This document shows, one piece after another, positions 29,237 to 37,224 of a stretch of 64,000 nucleotides of DNA (the stretch's first letter is position 1; every line of letters begins with the position of its first letter). The translations under genes and the position numbers were made by a program. The notes beneath the pieces are model-generated. The model saw only the letters and a list, made by a program, of their open reading frames with translations. It was not told the origin of the DNA and made no database searches. Source of the DNA: a virus. The stretch covers positions 1 to 64,000 of the IMG/VR virus record IMGVR_UViG_3300037076_000045. One strand, 5' to 3'.

Positions 29237-29671
29237 TTACCACGGTACCGACGTATCGTCTTCGTCTTCTTCGTCGTCGTCATCTTCTTCGTCTTCGTCG
29301 TCGTCTTCTTCCTCATCTTCGAGGTCTTCGTATTCGTCTTCACGAGGGATCGCAAAGAAGCCTTCTTCGATGATGAAGCGAGTTTCATCGTAGCCGGGGC
29401 GAATCTTCGCACGTTTGAACACGTCGATGAGAGTGGCGGCTTCGGCATCGGTGAGTTCAGTCGCAGTGAACGCACGTGACCAATCCTCGAACGAACTGTA
29501 TTCGATCTGCTCGTTCGTGCCTACGCCGTATTCCCATGAAAATTTCTTGCCCAGGAATTCCCGGACTTCTTCTTTCATGGTTTCCCAATTCTCTTTGGTG
29601 ATGATAACGAAGCCGGTGATGTCCATTTCATCGGCCCAATTGTCGTTGTACTTCACGAAAAGTTTGCTCAT
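29237..29671 (-). CDS. Hypothetical protein with very acidic tail
   Basis: A 144-residue protein (MSKLFVKYNDNWADEMDITG) with a folded part (ITKENWETMKEEVREFLGKK) and a tail of about 35 residues that is almost only Asp/Glu. Acidic tails often mimic nucleic acid. TACAAT (after GTGG) ends 7 nt before the ATG. Confidence 0.72.
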   Translation of the reverse strand: MSKLFVKYNDNWADEMDITGFVIITKENWETMKEEVREFLGKKFSWEYGVGTNEQIEYSSFEDWSRAFTATELTDAEAATLIDVFKRAKIRPGYDETRFIIEEGFFAIPREDEYEDLEDEEEDDDEDEEDDDDEEDEDDTSVPW

Positions 29672-29674
29672 ATT

Positions 29675-29998
29675 TTACATTGTACCACTTTGGCACATCA
29701 GATGAAACGTGGCGGCTTCCACGGTCATACCAGTCTTTTCGATAAGCTGGTAAATTTCTCCTACGACGTTTCCAAATTCGCAAGAGTGGTTTTCATCGCC
29801 GCTCATGTATTGCAAAAGCTCCACCACAATTGCGTTGTGAAGCTGCATGTCGGTGCCTTCCATTTCGCACATGTCCAAAAGCCGGGACCGGCGCTCTTCG
29901 TAAGTTGGTTCTTCTAGGATCACGTCTTTATCCATTCCGAAAGCTGTCATCACTTGCTCTCTGCTTATCATACCAGCACGATAAGCCATCAGAAGCAT
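29675..29998 (-). CDS. Hypothetical protein, paralogue of neighbour
   Basis: About 107 residues from ATG 29998 (MLLMAYRAGMISREQVMTAF); an ATG at 30064 would add 22 residues and overlap the next gene by 53 nt. Residues from PTYEERRSRLLDM to MTVEAATFHLM align with the whole protein at 30430-30681, so the two are paralogues. Function unknown. Confidence 0.65.
   Translation of the reverse strand: MLLMAYRAGMISREQVMTAFGMDKDVILEEPTYEERRSRLLDMCEMEGTDMQLHNAIVVELLQYMSGDENHSCEFGNVVGEIYQLIEKTGMTVEAATFHLMCQSGTM
29679..29684 (-). promoter_or_regulatory. -10 element TACAAT, near-leaderless
   Basis: TACAAT after GTGG, 7 nt before ATG 29671, inside the end of the upstream gene. No clear -35. Confidence 0.4.
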
Positions 29999-30011
29999 TT
30001 GATAGTCTGGC

Positions 30012-30422
30012 TTATTTGACGAGTCCTGGGAAGGCTGCGTTGACAAGTTCCTTAGTGATGCCATATGACGACAAATCCTTCTTGATGATGTTAATCAAGG
30101 CCACGGCGTCAGATGGATCAATTGACTCCAAAATTTGCCCCAACAGAGCAGACTTACGTTGTGGCGACACTTGCCGGTACGAATCCATGAAGACGTACAG
30201 CCGACGATGTTCGATGTAAAGCGTATTCGATGCGTAGCCATCTGGTTCATCGTTCTCTTTGTAAGAAGGAACGATCACATCAAATTTGACATTGGGATCG
30301 AGTGCGGCCAGCAACAGTTGACGGACAACCGGCTGGTTGTTGTTTTGGAGTATCATCACCTTATCTTCAAAGTCAGGTGCTTCCGATACATCCTTGAGTA
30401 TTTCTGCGAACATTTTTCTCAT
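30012..30422 (-). CDS. T4-like conserved protein (DUF6433-type)
   Basis: A 136-residue protein starting MRKMFAEILKDVSEAPDFED, with MILQNNNQPVVRQLLLAALD, FDVIVPSYKEN, ALLGQILESIDPSDAVAL and SYGITKELVNAAFPG. This pattern is a conserved family of unknown function in T4-like phages of aquatic bacteria. Ribosome site AGGAA before ATG 30422. Confidence 0.78.
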   Translation of the reverse strand: MRKMFAEILKDVSEAPDFEDKVMILQNNNQPVVRQLLLAALDPNVKFDVIVPSYKENDEPDGYASNTLYIEHRRLYVFMDSYRQVSPQRKSALLGQILESIDPSDAVALINIIKKDLSSYGITKELVNAAFPGLVK

Positions 30423-30429
30423 AGTATTC

Positions 30430-30681
30430 CTACTTATAAAACTCATCTGGGTAGATGACCATTCGGACTCCCGTTTCGACGCTGCAACCATTGTCTTCGA
30501 TGTTTTGCATGGCTGCTTTCAGTGTGGTATTGTATCCAGGCGTATCTTCAAACATGTACTTCACAAGTTCTTCTTTCACGTCGTACTGCAACTGATTACG
30601 CCACAATTGCAGTATGGTGGTACGACCATCTCTTCCTGAGAGATCTAACAACATCGCTCTGGTTTCTTCATATGTCGGCAT
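30430..30681 (-). CDS. Hypothetical protein, paralogue of neighbour
   Basis: An 83-residue protein (MPTYEETRAMLLDLSGRDGR; YDVKEELVKYMFEDTPGYNT; GCSVETGVRMVI). Aligns along its length with the C-terminal part of 29675-29998. ATG 30681 overlaps the RNase H stop (TGATG). Confidence 0.7.
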   Translation of the reverse strand: MPTYEETRAMLLDLSGRDGRTTILQLWRNQLQYDVKEELVKYMFEDTPGYNTTLKAAMQNIEDNGCSVETGVRMVIYPDEFYK

Positions 30682-31604
30682 CAAAACTCCCGAATTGACT
30701 CCAACAGATTTCGCATTCTACTTCTGACTAGGTAGCCGAAGATCTTTTCACTTGCGCCCACAGGCGGCACATTAAATTCTGTGAGAATGGCAGCTTCGAC
30801 CTCCACTGGAATTTCGGTCAGGTCAACCATTTTCTTGTTCCTATAGTAGTTGACAAGCATCTTTTCGTTGCCATCGCAGAATATTTCTGGCGGCTGGCCG
30901 TACCATGCGTCAATCTTCACTTGATAAACCGGAGACTGCCGCACACCCGTAACAAGGCAATCATCGGGACTCAAAAAGTTAGGAACCCCATCGCCCTTGT
31001 CACCATGTAGTATGTGTTCAAACAGGAATTTCGCCGGATCTTCTGTCACCAGCATCTTGTCCTGGACCGGGCCGTATTGAGAAACGCCTTCATATCTCTG
31101 AAGCTGTTGGAAGTCTTTGTCGCCGGATACGATGAGAATATTTTCGTTGTCGTGGAAGTGCTTTGCGATGACACCAATTACATCATCCGCTTCGGCACCG
31201 GGCACGTCCATGACTTTGTACGGAAAGTTTTCTTTGATTTCGTCACGGAGATCATTCAAGATACTGAATACCAGCGGCCAGTCAATACCGGAATCGTCAC
31301 GATCTTTCTTGCGGTTGGCTTTGTAGTATTGGAATGCTGACTTACGCCAGTAGTTGTGGTTGTCTGTAGCTATAACAAGCCGCCCGAATCTTTTCCGGTA
31401 ACTTTTGTTGATCCTGCGAATTGAATTGAGGATCATGTGCCGAAGCATGGACGGGTTGACTTCCCCGTTGTCTTCTTCCTCTTCAACGTCGTTCTGTTGT
31501 GCAAGCCAGCGGCGCTCGACAATTCTAGCGGGGTCTTTTTTGCTCTGTTTGAGTTGTTGATGCAGATTGCTGATCGCTACCTGCGAGAAGTCTAAAAGAA
31601 TCAC
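30681..31604 (-). CDS. rnh: RNase H / 5'-3' exonuclease (T4 rnh-like)
   Basis: A 307-residue FEN-family nuclease that removes RNA primers during lagging-strand synthesis. Acidic metal sites visible: MILLDFSQVAISNL, RLVIATDNHNYWRK, DVPGAEADDVIGVIAKHF, ILIVSGDKDFQQL and HGDKGDGVPN. Length matches T4 RNase H (305). It starts with GTG; a GATAAT element ends exactly 6 nt upstream, suggesting a leaderless GTG message. Confidence 0.92.
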   Translation of the reverse strand: MILLDFSQVAISNLHQQLKQSKKDPARIVERRWLAQQNDVEEEEDNGEVNPSMLRHMILNSIRRINKSYRKRFGRLVIATDNHNYWRKSAFQYYKANRKKDRDDSGIDWPLVFSILNDLRDEIKENFPYKVMDVPGAEADDVIGVIAKHFHDNENILIVSGDKDFQQLQRYEGVSQYGPVQDKMLVTEDPAKFLFEHILHGDKGDGVPNFLSPDDCLVTGVRQSPVYQVKIDAWYGQPPEIFCDGNEKMLVNYYRNKKMVDLTEIPVEVEAAILTEFNVPPVGASEKIFGYLVRSRMRNLLESIREF

Positions 31605-31610
31605 GGTCCT

Positions 31611-31638
31611 ATTATCACACAGATTTTGATTTTGTCTA
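31611..31638 (-). promoter_or_regulatory. Sigma70-like promoter, leaderless GTG
   Basis: TAGACA, 16 nt ending GTGT, GATAAT, 6 nt (AGGACC), GTG 31604. Confidence 0.6.
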
Positions 31639-31646
31639 GTGGCGCA

Positions 31647-31793
31647 TCAACGTCCCAACCACCGTAAAGCCACAAGCAGCCCAAGCAGTGCCAGTACGTA
31701 CCACAAAATAACAATGGGTCCATACTTAGTCTCCAGCCATGCGCCAATGAATCCACCAATGAGACCGCCCAAACCAGCTACTAAAATGGTCAT
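31647..31793 (-). CDS. Small hydrophobic membrane protein
   Basis: 48 residues (MTILVAGLGGLIGGFIGAWL; IVILWYVLALLGLLVALRW), two membrane segments separated by ETKYGP. Function unknown. Start overlaps the previous stop (ATGA). Confidence 0.68.
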   Translation of the reverse strand: MTILVAGLGGLIGGFIGAWLETKYGPIVILWYVLALLGLLVALRWLGR

Positions 31794-31903
31794 CTCGGAT
31801 CAATCCTCATTGCACGTAAAAATTCGTCGTCGCACCAGGACTCGTGCCATTTCCTGATTAACCTACCTGTGGCAGCACACAGGATCAGCAAAACCAATTG
31901 CAT
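31790..31903 (-). CDS. Very small membrane-anchored protein
   Basis: 37 residues (MQLVLLILCAATGRLIRKWH) with one short N-terminal hydrophobic segment. Its ATG follows directly on the upstream TAG, and its stop overlaps the next start. Spanin-like or lipoprotein roles are possible but unsupported. Confidence 0.55.
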   Translation of the reverse strand: MQLVLLILCAATGRLIRKWHESWCDDEFLRAMRIDPR

Positions 31904-32239
31904 CTACGACTCTCCGTGTGTTCCGTTCATGCAGACCGCTTGTAAAGTGCGTTCCTTGGGCACTACGAAGGGCTTAATTGGCACGTAGACTTCACTCTCG
32001 ATCTTGGACATGTCGGCCCACGGCACGGCGTACTTGCGGCCACAGGCGGGGCAGATGTAGAAATGGTCGCCCTGTCGATATTTTGGTTTTGCGTGCATGA
32101 AGATGCAAATGTAAACCAGAATTTTGTCGTGTGCATCTCGCCACCAAGAGGTTTTCTTGGGCACGATGGAGATCGGTTCTAGGGAATCGTCAAAGTGTTC
32201 CGATAGATGGGCAATAGCCAGATCTCGCTCCAGTGTCAT
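31904..32239 (-). CDS. Zinc-motif hypothetical protein
   Basis: A 111-residue protein (MTLERDLAIAHLSEHFDDSL) with FYICPACGRKYAVPWADM, a CxxC centre, and near the end VPKERTLQAVCMNG. Start uncertain: ATG 32239 or 32269. Function unknown. Confidence 0.6.
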   Translation of the reverse strand: MTLERDLAIAHLSEHFDDSLEPISIVPKKTSWWRDAHDKILVYICIFMHAKPKYRQGDHFYICPACGRKYAVPWADMSKIESEVYVPIKPFVVPKERTLQAVCMNGTHGES

Positions 32240-32350
32240 TTGATGCACGATTAGGCGAGTGTGGCCCATCGTTCACGCACTTTTGCTGCCGGGGTCTCAC
32301 GTACCGTATACTGCCCATCTTCGACGCTCGTGTTTGTCATAGATGTACCT

Positions 32351-32379
32351 ATCGTAGCATGTGCCGTTATGAATGTCAA
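32351..32379 (-). promoter_or_regulatory. Sigma70-like promoter
   Basis: TTGACA, 17 nt ending ATGC, TACGAT, followed by GGTACATCTATGAC, which again resembles the TAGATGTA box and contains an ATG (32340) of a doubtful 29-codon frame. Confidence 0.65.
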
Positions 32380-33143
32380 ATCCTCGGCAGCGCCCGTAAA
32401 ATCAACGTGTCCCGGCTAGTGCGTGGAGTGATCGCCTGGGGCACTGCTCGTATGGCGTCCCAATATCGGTGCATTTCGGACGGCGATTTTGAAATGAAGT
32501 CGTGGATCTGCTGCTTGGGTTTGCGAATGGTTTTGGTGGTTGACCGCTTTTCGTTGTAACTAAGAATCGTCGTTCCTTTGGCTGACAATCCAGATTCACT
32601 CTTTGCGTAGTAGCAACCGAGTTTCCGGGTCTTCGTGTTGTAGACCCACAATTCTTTGGCTCCAACTAACTCTACCCGATTCAAACTGGATATTCCGGTC
32701 TCTTTGTCTTTTTCTAAGAAGAGCACTTTCTTGACGATCTCTTCTGGCGGCTTTTGTTTCTTTTTTCGTGGGTTGTGATTGCCGATTCGTAATTTGCCGG
32801 TGGCCGCATCATCATGCTTGAGCGACCGGAGTTCTCGAAACATCGCCATTGCCACTTTCAGACTTGGCTTGTCCCAATTCGAGTAAGCCTCAATAAAAAA
32901 CTCATCGCCACCGAGCGCCGCCTTTATGTCTTCTTGACTGCGGTTATATTGCGCTTTGAGATTCTTCAATTCCACTTTGGTGAGCTTGCGTAGTTGTTCG
33001 AGAAGAGAAGACTCGAACGCCTTCAACTTGCGGTTGCGAATGCGTTCGAGCAAAGCATCTACATGGGTGAGAGCAAGAGTCAACGGGCTATTTTCCGCAC
33101 GAAACGGCCATTCTTGCTGCTTCGACTTTTTTATACGTGGCAT
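32376..33143 (-). CDS. Conserved phage hypothetical protein
   Basis: A 255-residue protein (MPRIKKSKQQEWPFRAENSP). The N-terminal half is helical (LEQLRKLTKVELKNLKAQYN); the C-terminal part VELVGAKELWVYNTKTRKLG, GLSAKGTTILSYNEKRSTTK is a beta-rich module that I associate with T4-like phages of aquatic bacteria. Function unknown. Confidence 0.72.
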   Translation of the reverse strand: MPRIKKSKQQEWPFRAENSPLTLALTHVDALLERIRNRKLKAFESSLLEQLRKLTKVELKNLKAQYNRSQEDIKAALGGDEFFIEAYSNWDKPSLKVAMAMFRELRSLKHDDAATGKLRIGNHNPRKKKQKPPEEIVKKVLFLEKDKETGISSLNRVELVGAKELWVYNTKTRKLGCYYAKSESGLSAKGTTILSYNEKRSTTKTIRKPKQQIHDFISKSPSEMHRYWDAIRAVPQAITPRTSRDTLILRALPRI

Positions 33144-33161
33144 TTCCAGGTGTGAACTTTC

Positions 33162-33189
33162 ATAGTACAGGACTTTTGAAATCTGTCAA
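33162..33189 (-). promoter_or_regulatory. Sigma70-like promoter
   Basis: TTGACA, 16 nt, TACTAT, 18 nt, ATG 33143. Confidence 0.65.
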
Positions 33190-33195
33190 CTCTAC

Positions 33196-33825
33196 CTATA
33201 CTTCGACCGTATTCAGCCAGTTCATCACCTGATCCGCAAGGCTGCGATATCGTGCATGGATGTTGTACACACGAATCTTTTGTGTCGGCGTCTTCCCCTT
33301 GTACGGTCCTAATGTCAAGGCTCTACCAACGTGGCGGATTCCCGCTTCAATTGTCTTAAATCTGGCTCTACCCGAATCCCATCCGAAGATGTTATTGTTG
33401 ACGTGTGCCTTCCCTCCTGCTGATTCTATAAAAGCAAATGTGGGAAGTAAGCGCCAGTCCAGATCGTTTTCGTCTGCAACTTGCACAAATAATTTTGCAT
33501 ATTTGGCGGCAGGAGACTTATACTTGGCAAAGAATCGACGGATCTTTTCTTCACGTGGGTCGGCATCCCCAAAGTCAAGTTTTGTCTTGACTTTTGCCGT
33601 AATAGGCTCGATATGTGCTGCTGCGTGTGTTTTTATTACACACACTAATGCGGTCTCATAACAGATCGTGTCTTCAAGAGAGTGCTGTGGGGCAGCGACC
33701 TCCAATCGCTGTTGGTCACTATTCCCCGCACAAACTTCATAATCATTATGAGCACCAGCAGTGATCGTGCTGTACAAACCTATGAACAACAAGGCTAATA
33801 CAGCACGAAGCATCGTTCGTGTCAT
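33196..33825 (-). CDS. Secreted glucosaminidase-like murein hydrolase
   Basis: A 209-residue protein with an N-terminal signal peptide (MTRTMLRAVLALLFIGLYST, cleavage near AGA). The C-terminal domain (KYAKLFVQVADENDLDWRLL, AFIESAGGK, NNNIFGWDSGRARFKTIEAG) matches the FlgJ/glucosaminidase-type fold with catalytic Glu in FIESAGG. Likely function: peptidoglycan cleavage at lysis or as an exported lysin. CTAAATA ends 5 nt before the ATG, so the late mRNA would be leaderless. Confidence 0.82.
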   Translation of the reverse strand: MTRTMLRAVLALLFIGLYSTITAGAHNDYEVCAGNSDQQRLEVAAPQHSLEDTICYETALVCVIKTHAAAHIEPITAKVKTKLDFGDADPREEKIRRFFAKYKSPAAKYAKLFVQVADENDLDWRLLPTFAFIESAGGKAHVNNNIFGWDSGRARFKTIEAGIRHVGRALTLGPYKGKTPTQKIRVYNIHARYRSLADQVMNWLNTVEV

Positions 33826-33830
33826 AGGTG

Positions 33831-33837
33831 TATTTAG
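33831..33837 (-). promoter_or_regulatory. Late-type box CTAAATA, leaderless spacing
   Basis: CTAAATA, 5 nt (CACCT), ATG 33825. Confidence 0.68.
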
Positions 33838-33854
33838 TCCTTTTTGATCGAGAA

Positions 33855-34019
33855 TTATTCACCTTTCTCTTCAAAGTGCTCGTATAACTTTTCGAGCGCA
33901 TCACAGAGAAGAGAGAAGTTTGAACGGGCTTTATACACATCCCTGGCTAAGTTCTGAATCGCCAGTAATTCGTTGTAAGTTCCTGTAGAGATGACAGGCG
34001 GCAAAGTGTCTGTTAACAT
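33855..34019 (-). CDS. Small helical protein
   Basis: 54 residues (MLTDTLPPVISTGTYNELLA; LCDALEKLYEHFEEKGE). Strong ribosome site GGAAAGGAAAC before the ATG. Function unknown. Confidence 0.7.
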   Translation of the reverse strand: MLTDTLPPVISTGTYNELLAIQNLARDVYKARSNFSLLCDALEKLYEHFEEKGE

Positions 34020-34079
34020 GTTTCCTTTCCTTTCAGTCTAGTTCCATGAACATACGCCCCTGTTCATCAAACTTGGGGA

Positions 34080-34352
34080 TTAAAGTACTTCTATGATTCG
34101 GTCGGTGCGGATGGAACGCCAGTCGTTCTCTTCCACGTCCCATACCGTCACAATGTTGTCCGGGAGATCTTCAACTAGATCATCCGGGGTGATGCCCTCC
34201 TTCCTAAATTTCTCAGGAAGGTACTCATCTTGTAACGTGCCACGCAATACACGGAGCGTTCCGTCCGTCTTGCGAAATTTCACTTCTACTACTCGACATT
34301 TCAGCATTTCCAACAGAGTATCCCTGTTGTAGCCGATGGTTTCTGTATTCAT
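34080..34352 (-). CDS. SH3-like beta-barrel phage protein
   Basis: A 90-residue protein: VVEVKFRKTDGTLRVLRGTL, DNIVTVWDVEENDWRSIRTD. The pattern VxFxKxDGTxRxxxxTL ... VWDxExxxWRSxRxD is a small beta-barrel protein common in phages, of unknown function, perhaps nucleic-acid binding. Leaderless promoter. Confidence 0.75.
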   Translation of the reverse strand: MNTETIGYNRDTLLEMLKCRVVEVKFRKTDGTLRVLRGTLQDEYLPEKFRKEGITPDDLVEDLPDNIVTVWDVEENDWRSIRTDRIIEVL

Positions 34353-34358
34353 GGAACC

Positions 34359-34386
34359 ATTGTCCCACGGAAACAGAATTCGTCAA
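34359..34386 (-). promoter_or_regulatory. Sigma70-like promoter, leaderless
   Basis: TTGACG, 16 nt ending GTGG, GACAAT, 6 nt, ATG 34352. Confidence 0.65.
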
Positions 34387-34547
34387 GTCATTAGCGGCTT
34401 TCCCTTCTCGGTCAGTACCTTCCAAAGTTTCAATTTTTCTGGCGGCGTCTGATGGTGGTATTCCCGGTGATGCTCTTCGATTTCTGCGACGGCATCACGC
34501 AGAGATGTCACTAGTATTTCATACTCAAAGTCTTCTAGTACTACCAT
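34383..34547 (-). CDS. Small helical protein, leaderless start
   Basis: 54 residues (MVVLEDFEYEILVTSLRDAV; AEIEEHHREYHHQTPPEKLK). ATG 34547 is preferred because a promoter ends 6 nt upstream. Function unknown. Confidence 0.68.
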   Translation of the reverse strand: MVVLEDFEYEILVTSLRDAVAEIEEHHREYHHQTPPEKLKLWKVLTEKGKPLMT

Positions 34548-34723
34548 ACTTTGAGTGTAGCACAAACCTCTAACAAGTACAATCGAATGAACTCGTAGTC
34601 AGCCTTTCCTGTGCCATCGCAATCAGGGCAATCAACCATTACCTCAATCGGTGGACCTCCGTAGCAAACCATGCCCATTCCTCGACCTTCGCCGTCACAT
34701 GTTTCGCATACAGGAGGTTTCAT
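34541..34723 (-). CDS. Small DnaJ-type zinc protein
   Basis: 60 residues: CETCDGEGRGMGMVCYGG and CPDCDGTGKADYEF, two CxxCxGxG motifs. ATGA overlap with the upstream gene. Similar in kind to 8501-8788. Confidence 0.75.
   Translation of the reverse strand: MKPPVCETCDGEGRGMGMVCYGGPPIEVMVDCPDCDGTGKADYEFIRLYLLEVCATLKVW
34554..34582 (-). promoter_or_regulatory. Sigma70-like promoter, leaderless
   Basis: TTGTAC, 17 nt ending GTGC, TACACT, 6 nt, ATG 34547. Confidence 0.62.
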
Positions 34724-35037
34724 TGAAGCAGCCGGATGATTTCTAAGGCTTCTTCGGGGTAGCCACCATGCCAAGCGCAGCGAGTGAAGAAATCGCTGTT
34801 GTCGGTCTTCTCCGGGTCGCCGCACAGCCAGTAGAGTGGCGTCTGATCGCAATCCCGGCCTCTGTAGACGACGAATAGGCGTGCGCCGTCCATTAGATGC
34901 GGATGCTTGTCGTCACCCACAATTTCGACCAGTGCGCCCATTGGAATTTGGTGGGTCAGAGTCGCATTGATCTGCCGGTACGTGCGGCCCTGCGTGTCGT
35001 TCGGGTCAACAATATCTGCAATCATAATAAGTGGCAT
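34720..35037 (-). CDS. Hypothetical protein
   Basis: A 105-residue protein (MPLIMIADIVDPNDTQGRTY; MGALVEIVGDDKHPHLMDGA; RLFVVYRGRDCDQTPLYWLC), beta-rich, probably a small barrel. Ribosome site GGAGC. Its ATG comes one base after the upstream stop. Confidence 0.7.
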   Translation of the reverse strand: MPLIMIADIVDPNDTQGRTYRQINATLTHQIPMGALVEIVGDDKHPHLMDGARLFVVYRGRDCDQTPLYWLCGDPEKTDNSDFFTRCAWHGGYPEEALEIIRLLQ

Positions 35038-35038
35038 G

Positions 35039-35500
35039 TTAGCTCCAATATGAGACCAGAAGCCACTTCGGGTCGCTGTATGGAAGCCCCATCAGTTCGC
35101 AGTAATCTTGAAGCTGCTGCTTCCAATTCGGCTCAAAGTGTAAGCCGTTCGGAATTTCAGTTTCATCACCACGATAGACCATGTAGTGACCGGCCTTTAC
35201 GCAGACGAAGTACATCGGGTAGTCGCCGGAACAGTATCTACCCACTTCACAGCCGCCCTTTTCGTTGATTTCTCGCTTCGCAGTCCAGTAAGCGACGTAC
35301 TTGTCTTGGATGGCTTTGTCATCTCTGGAGTATTCTTCGGTAGGACTAAGAACGCCCATCTTATTGGCATACAGCGTCTCGAAATCGCCATCAAAACCTT
35401 CATCTGGATCGTATCCGTGAAACTTTGCGATTTCATCCATCTGCAAATTTTCGCCGTAAGCGATGCCATAAAACAAAATACCGTTAGTGCTTTGTCCCAT
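35039..35500 (-). CDS. Hypothetical protein
   Basis: A 153-residue protein (MGQSTNGILFYGIAYGENLQ; KFHGYDPDEGFDG; VCVKAGHYMVYRGDETEIPN; FEPNWKQQLQDYCELMG). It looks like a conserved single-domain phage protein; family not named. AAAGG ribosome site. Confidence 0.7.
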   Translation of the reverse strand: MGQSTNGILFYGIAYGENLQMDEIAKFHGYDPDEGFDGDFETLYANKMGVLSPTEEYSRDDKAIQDKYVAYWTAKREINEKGGCEVGRYCSGDYPMYFVCVKAGHYMVYRGDETEIPNGLHFEPNWKQQLQDYCELMGLPYSDPKWLLVSYWS

Positions 35501-35514
35501 GAGTAGGGCCTTTC

Positions 35515-36285
35515 TTAAAACGGAACGTTGCGGGTAAACTTACCACCCGTCGAATCGTTGGCTGGATCGACTTTCTTGGTGCCAGCCACGATGGTGTCTT
35601 TCAGCAGACGCACGCTGCGAAAGATCGTGTGCTTCTCGCCGTTTTCTGCCGGTGCATGACGAGTCGGAGTTGCGTGAATGGCAAAGCAGTCACCAAGCTG
35701 GACGAGCGATTCCCACTTTGCTGGCGCATCGTAAAAGAAGCCGATGTTGGAACTGCGATCATTGACCACGAACATCGTGTCGCCCCGTGTTGCGTCATGA
35801 TCGCCCACCCGCACGAGCTTGACGAAGAAGCGATCTTCTTTGTTCAAGGCACCCATAAATTCACCGGGCTTGATGATTTTGGCTTCGCTCTTCAGGGCAT
35901 TCAGCGTTTTCGGTTTTTGCGGCTTGAGCTTGCTGTACAGGTTCGGCATTGCCACTGCATACGGGAATGTCAGCGGTGTGACCGTTTCCGCTTTTGCCGT
36001 GTCAACACACGTTTTGTACATCGCCCCATCCGGCATGGATTGAACGTTTTTGAATTCCGGCATCGTGTCGAAGATGCGAAAGAACCCGATCATTTCGTCC
36101 GCAAGATGCCAATATTCAGGATCTAACGTTGGGTTCGGATCTCTGGTCAGAGTTGCCAGAACCTTCGTCTGCGTGTTGGTATCAGCATTTCGGGTTGGCG
36201 CAATATAACCGTTGTCGGTATGAATCATGTCCAACGTTGTTGCAACCACCGTCCGCAGTGGACTGTTTGTGCCCTTAGTCGCCAT
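35515..36285 (-). CDS. Hypothetical protein, possible OB-like domain
   Basis: A 256-residue protein (MATKGTNSPLRTVVATTLDM). Residues about 140-225 (GEFMGALNKEDRFFVKLVRV; RGDTMFVVNDRSSNIGFFYD; LVQLGDCFAIHATPTRHA) look like a beta-barrel of OB type. A replication or single-strand-binding role is possible but unsupported. Start overlaps the metallophosphatase stop by 11 nt. Confidence 0.65.
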   Translation of the reverse strand: MATKGTNSPLRTVVATTLDMIHTDNGYIAPTRNADTNTQTKVLATLTRDPNPTLDPEYWHLADEMIGFFRIFDTMPEFKNVQSMPDGAMYKTCVDTAKAETVTPLTFPYAVAMPNLYSKLKPQKPKTLNALKSEAKIIKPGEFMGALNKEDRFFVKLVRVGDHDATRGDTMFVVNDRSSNIGFFYDAPAKWESLVQLGDCFAIHATPTRHAPAENGEKHTIFRSVRLLKDTIVAGTKKVDPANDSTGGKFTRNVPF

Positions 36286-37066
36286 TTGCTTTCGTCACCT
36301 TTACAATCTGCAAACTACCGTCTTCCTTTACTTCTACCACATGGCGTAGGGCAGTGTCAACACACCAGTTGAGGCTGTCGTGCGCCTTCTTCACTCGTAC
36401 ATCTTCCCGGAAGGAATGCCCAACCAGTTGATTCAAACCAGGAATCGGAACGAATTCTCGATTCCAGTCCAGCCACACGACACCACCGACACATGCGTTT
36501 CCGCCCCGGCCCCGGCCACAAGCCAACCATGAGGAAACCATGTTGACGTAGCGAAGTTTGTACATCGCCTCATCCGCCAGATCTTCAATGGATCGCTTGT
36601 CGAGACCCAAAATTGGGTTCAGCATGGATGGGTGAATACCGGCGTGCGAGACCAGCCATTCGTTCGATGGCACATTGCCTCGTTCTTCATCGCTGGCAGG
36701 GGTTCCGATCCAGTGGATGAGCTTAAAACGCTTCCAATGGTCATTGTCGTTTAGGTGCTTCTGCACGATCTCCAATTTGTTCTTGTCGAAACCAGGGCAA
36801 TCGTAAAATGGAAAAGCGTAACCAAGATCGTGGTTGCCCCACAGAAAAACATACTTCGGGTTTCTGACATTTTCAGCCAGCCATTTCACCATCATATGCG
36901 TCTGCCAAGTTAGACCGTTCCAGGTATCCATGAAGTCGCCAAGAAAGACAACCCAATCGACATCTTTGTAATGATGTAGGATTGACTTTAACTTCACAAC
37001 CTGCTCATGCACATCCGGGACGATCAAACCAACAGTTCTTAGTTTCGGCTTCGACAATTTGGGCAT
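36275..37066 (-). CDS. Calcineurin-like metallophosphoesterase
   Basis: A 263-residue protein with the full motif series: IVPDVHEQ, VVFLGDFMDTW, LWGNHDLGY, WLVSHAGIHP and VGHSFRED. Two-metal phosphoesterases of this type act on nucleotides, phosphoproteins or nucleic acid (lambda phosphatase-like). Starts inside the preceding zinc gene (28-nt overlap). Confidence 0.88.
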   Translation of the reverse strand: MPKLSKPKLRTVGLIVPDVHEQVVKLKSILHHYKDVDWVVFLGDFMDTWNGLTWQTHMMVKWLAENVRNPKYVFLWGNHDLGYAFPFYDCPGFDKNKLEIVQKHLNDNDHWKRFKLIHWIGTPASDEERGNVPSNEWLVSHAGIHPSMLNPILGLDKRSIEDLADEAMYKLRYVNMVSSWLACGRGRGGNACVGGVVWLDWNREFVPIPGLNQLVGHSFREDVRVKKAHDSLNWCVDTALRHVVEVKEDGSLQIVKVTKANGD

Positions 37067-37224
37067 TTTACTTTCAAAACGTTGTATACCATGTCACACC
37101 GGCTGCAACGCCGATGCCAGACTGGTGGATGCGGACGCTCTACAACCTCCCCATCTCCCTCATCAAGCGGTTCAACTTCTGTTTTTTCGATACTGCTGAT
37201 CTCCACAGGGCGTCTCTTTCGCAT
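37039..37224 (-). CDS. Small zinc-ribbon protein
   Basis: 61 residues (MRKRRPVEISSIEKTEVEPL) ending in RRCSRCDMVYNVLKVKCPNC, a CxxC-x11-CxxC ribbon. It overlaps both neighbours. Start at ATG 37224; GTG 37263 is possible. Confidence 0.6.
   Translation of the reverse strand: MRKRRPVEISSIEKTEVEPLDEGDGEVVERPHPPVWHRRCSRCDMVYNVLKVKCPNCRSRN

Noticed and set aside
29233-29475. Thr/Lys-rich second frame at the acidic-tail gene
   Set aside because: A frame shift of the GAC/GAA repeat region of the real gene 29237-29671.
32251-32340. 29-codon frame (MTNTSVEDGQYTVRETPAAK...) downstream of a promoter
   Set aside because: Too short and without family support; it may be a leader peptide, so it is mentioned under the promoter only.
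35515-36285. Assignment as gp32 single-stranded-DNA-binding protein
   Set aside because: No zinc motif or other gp32 hallmark is visible; only a possible OB-like region, so left as hypothetical.
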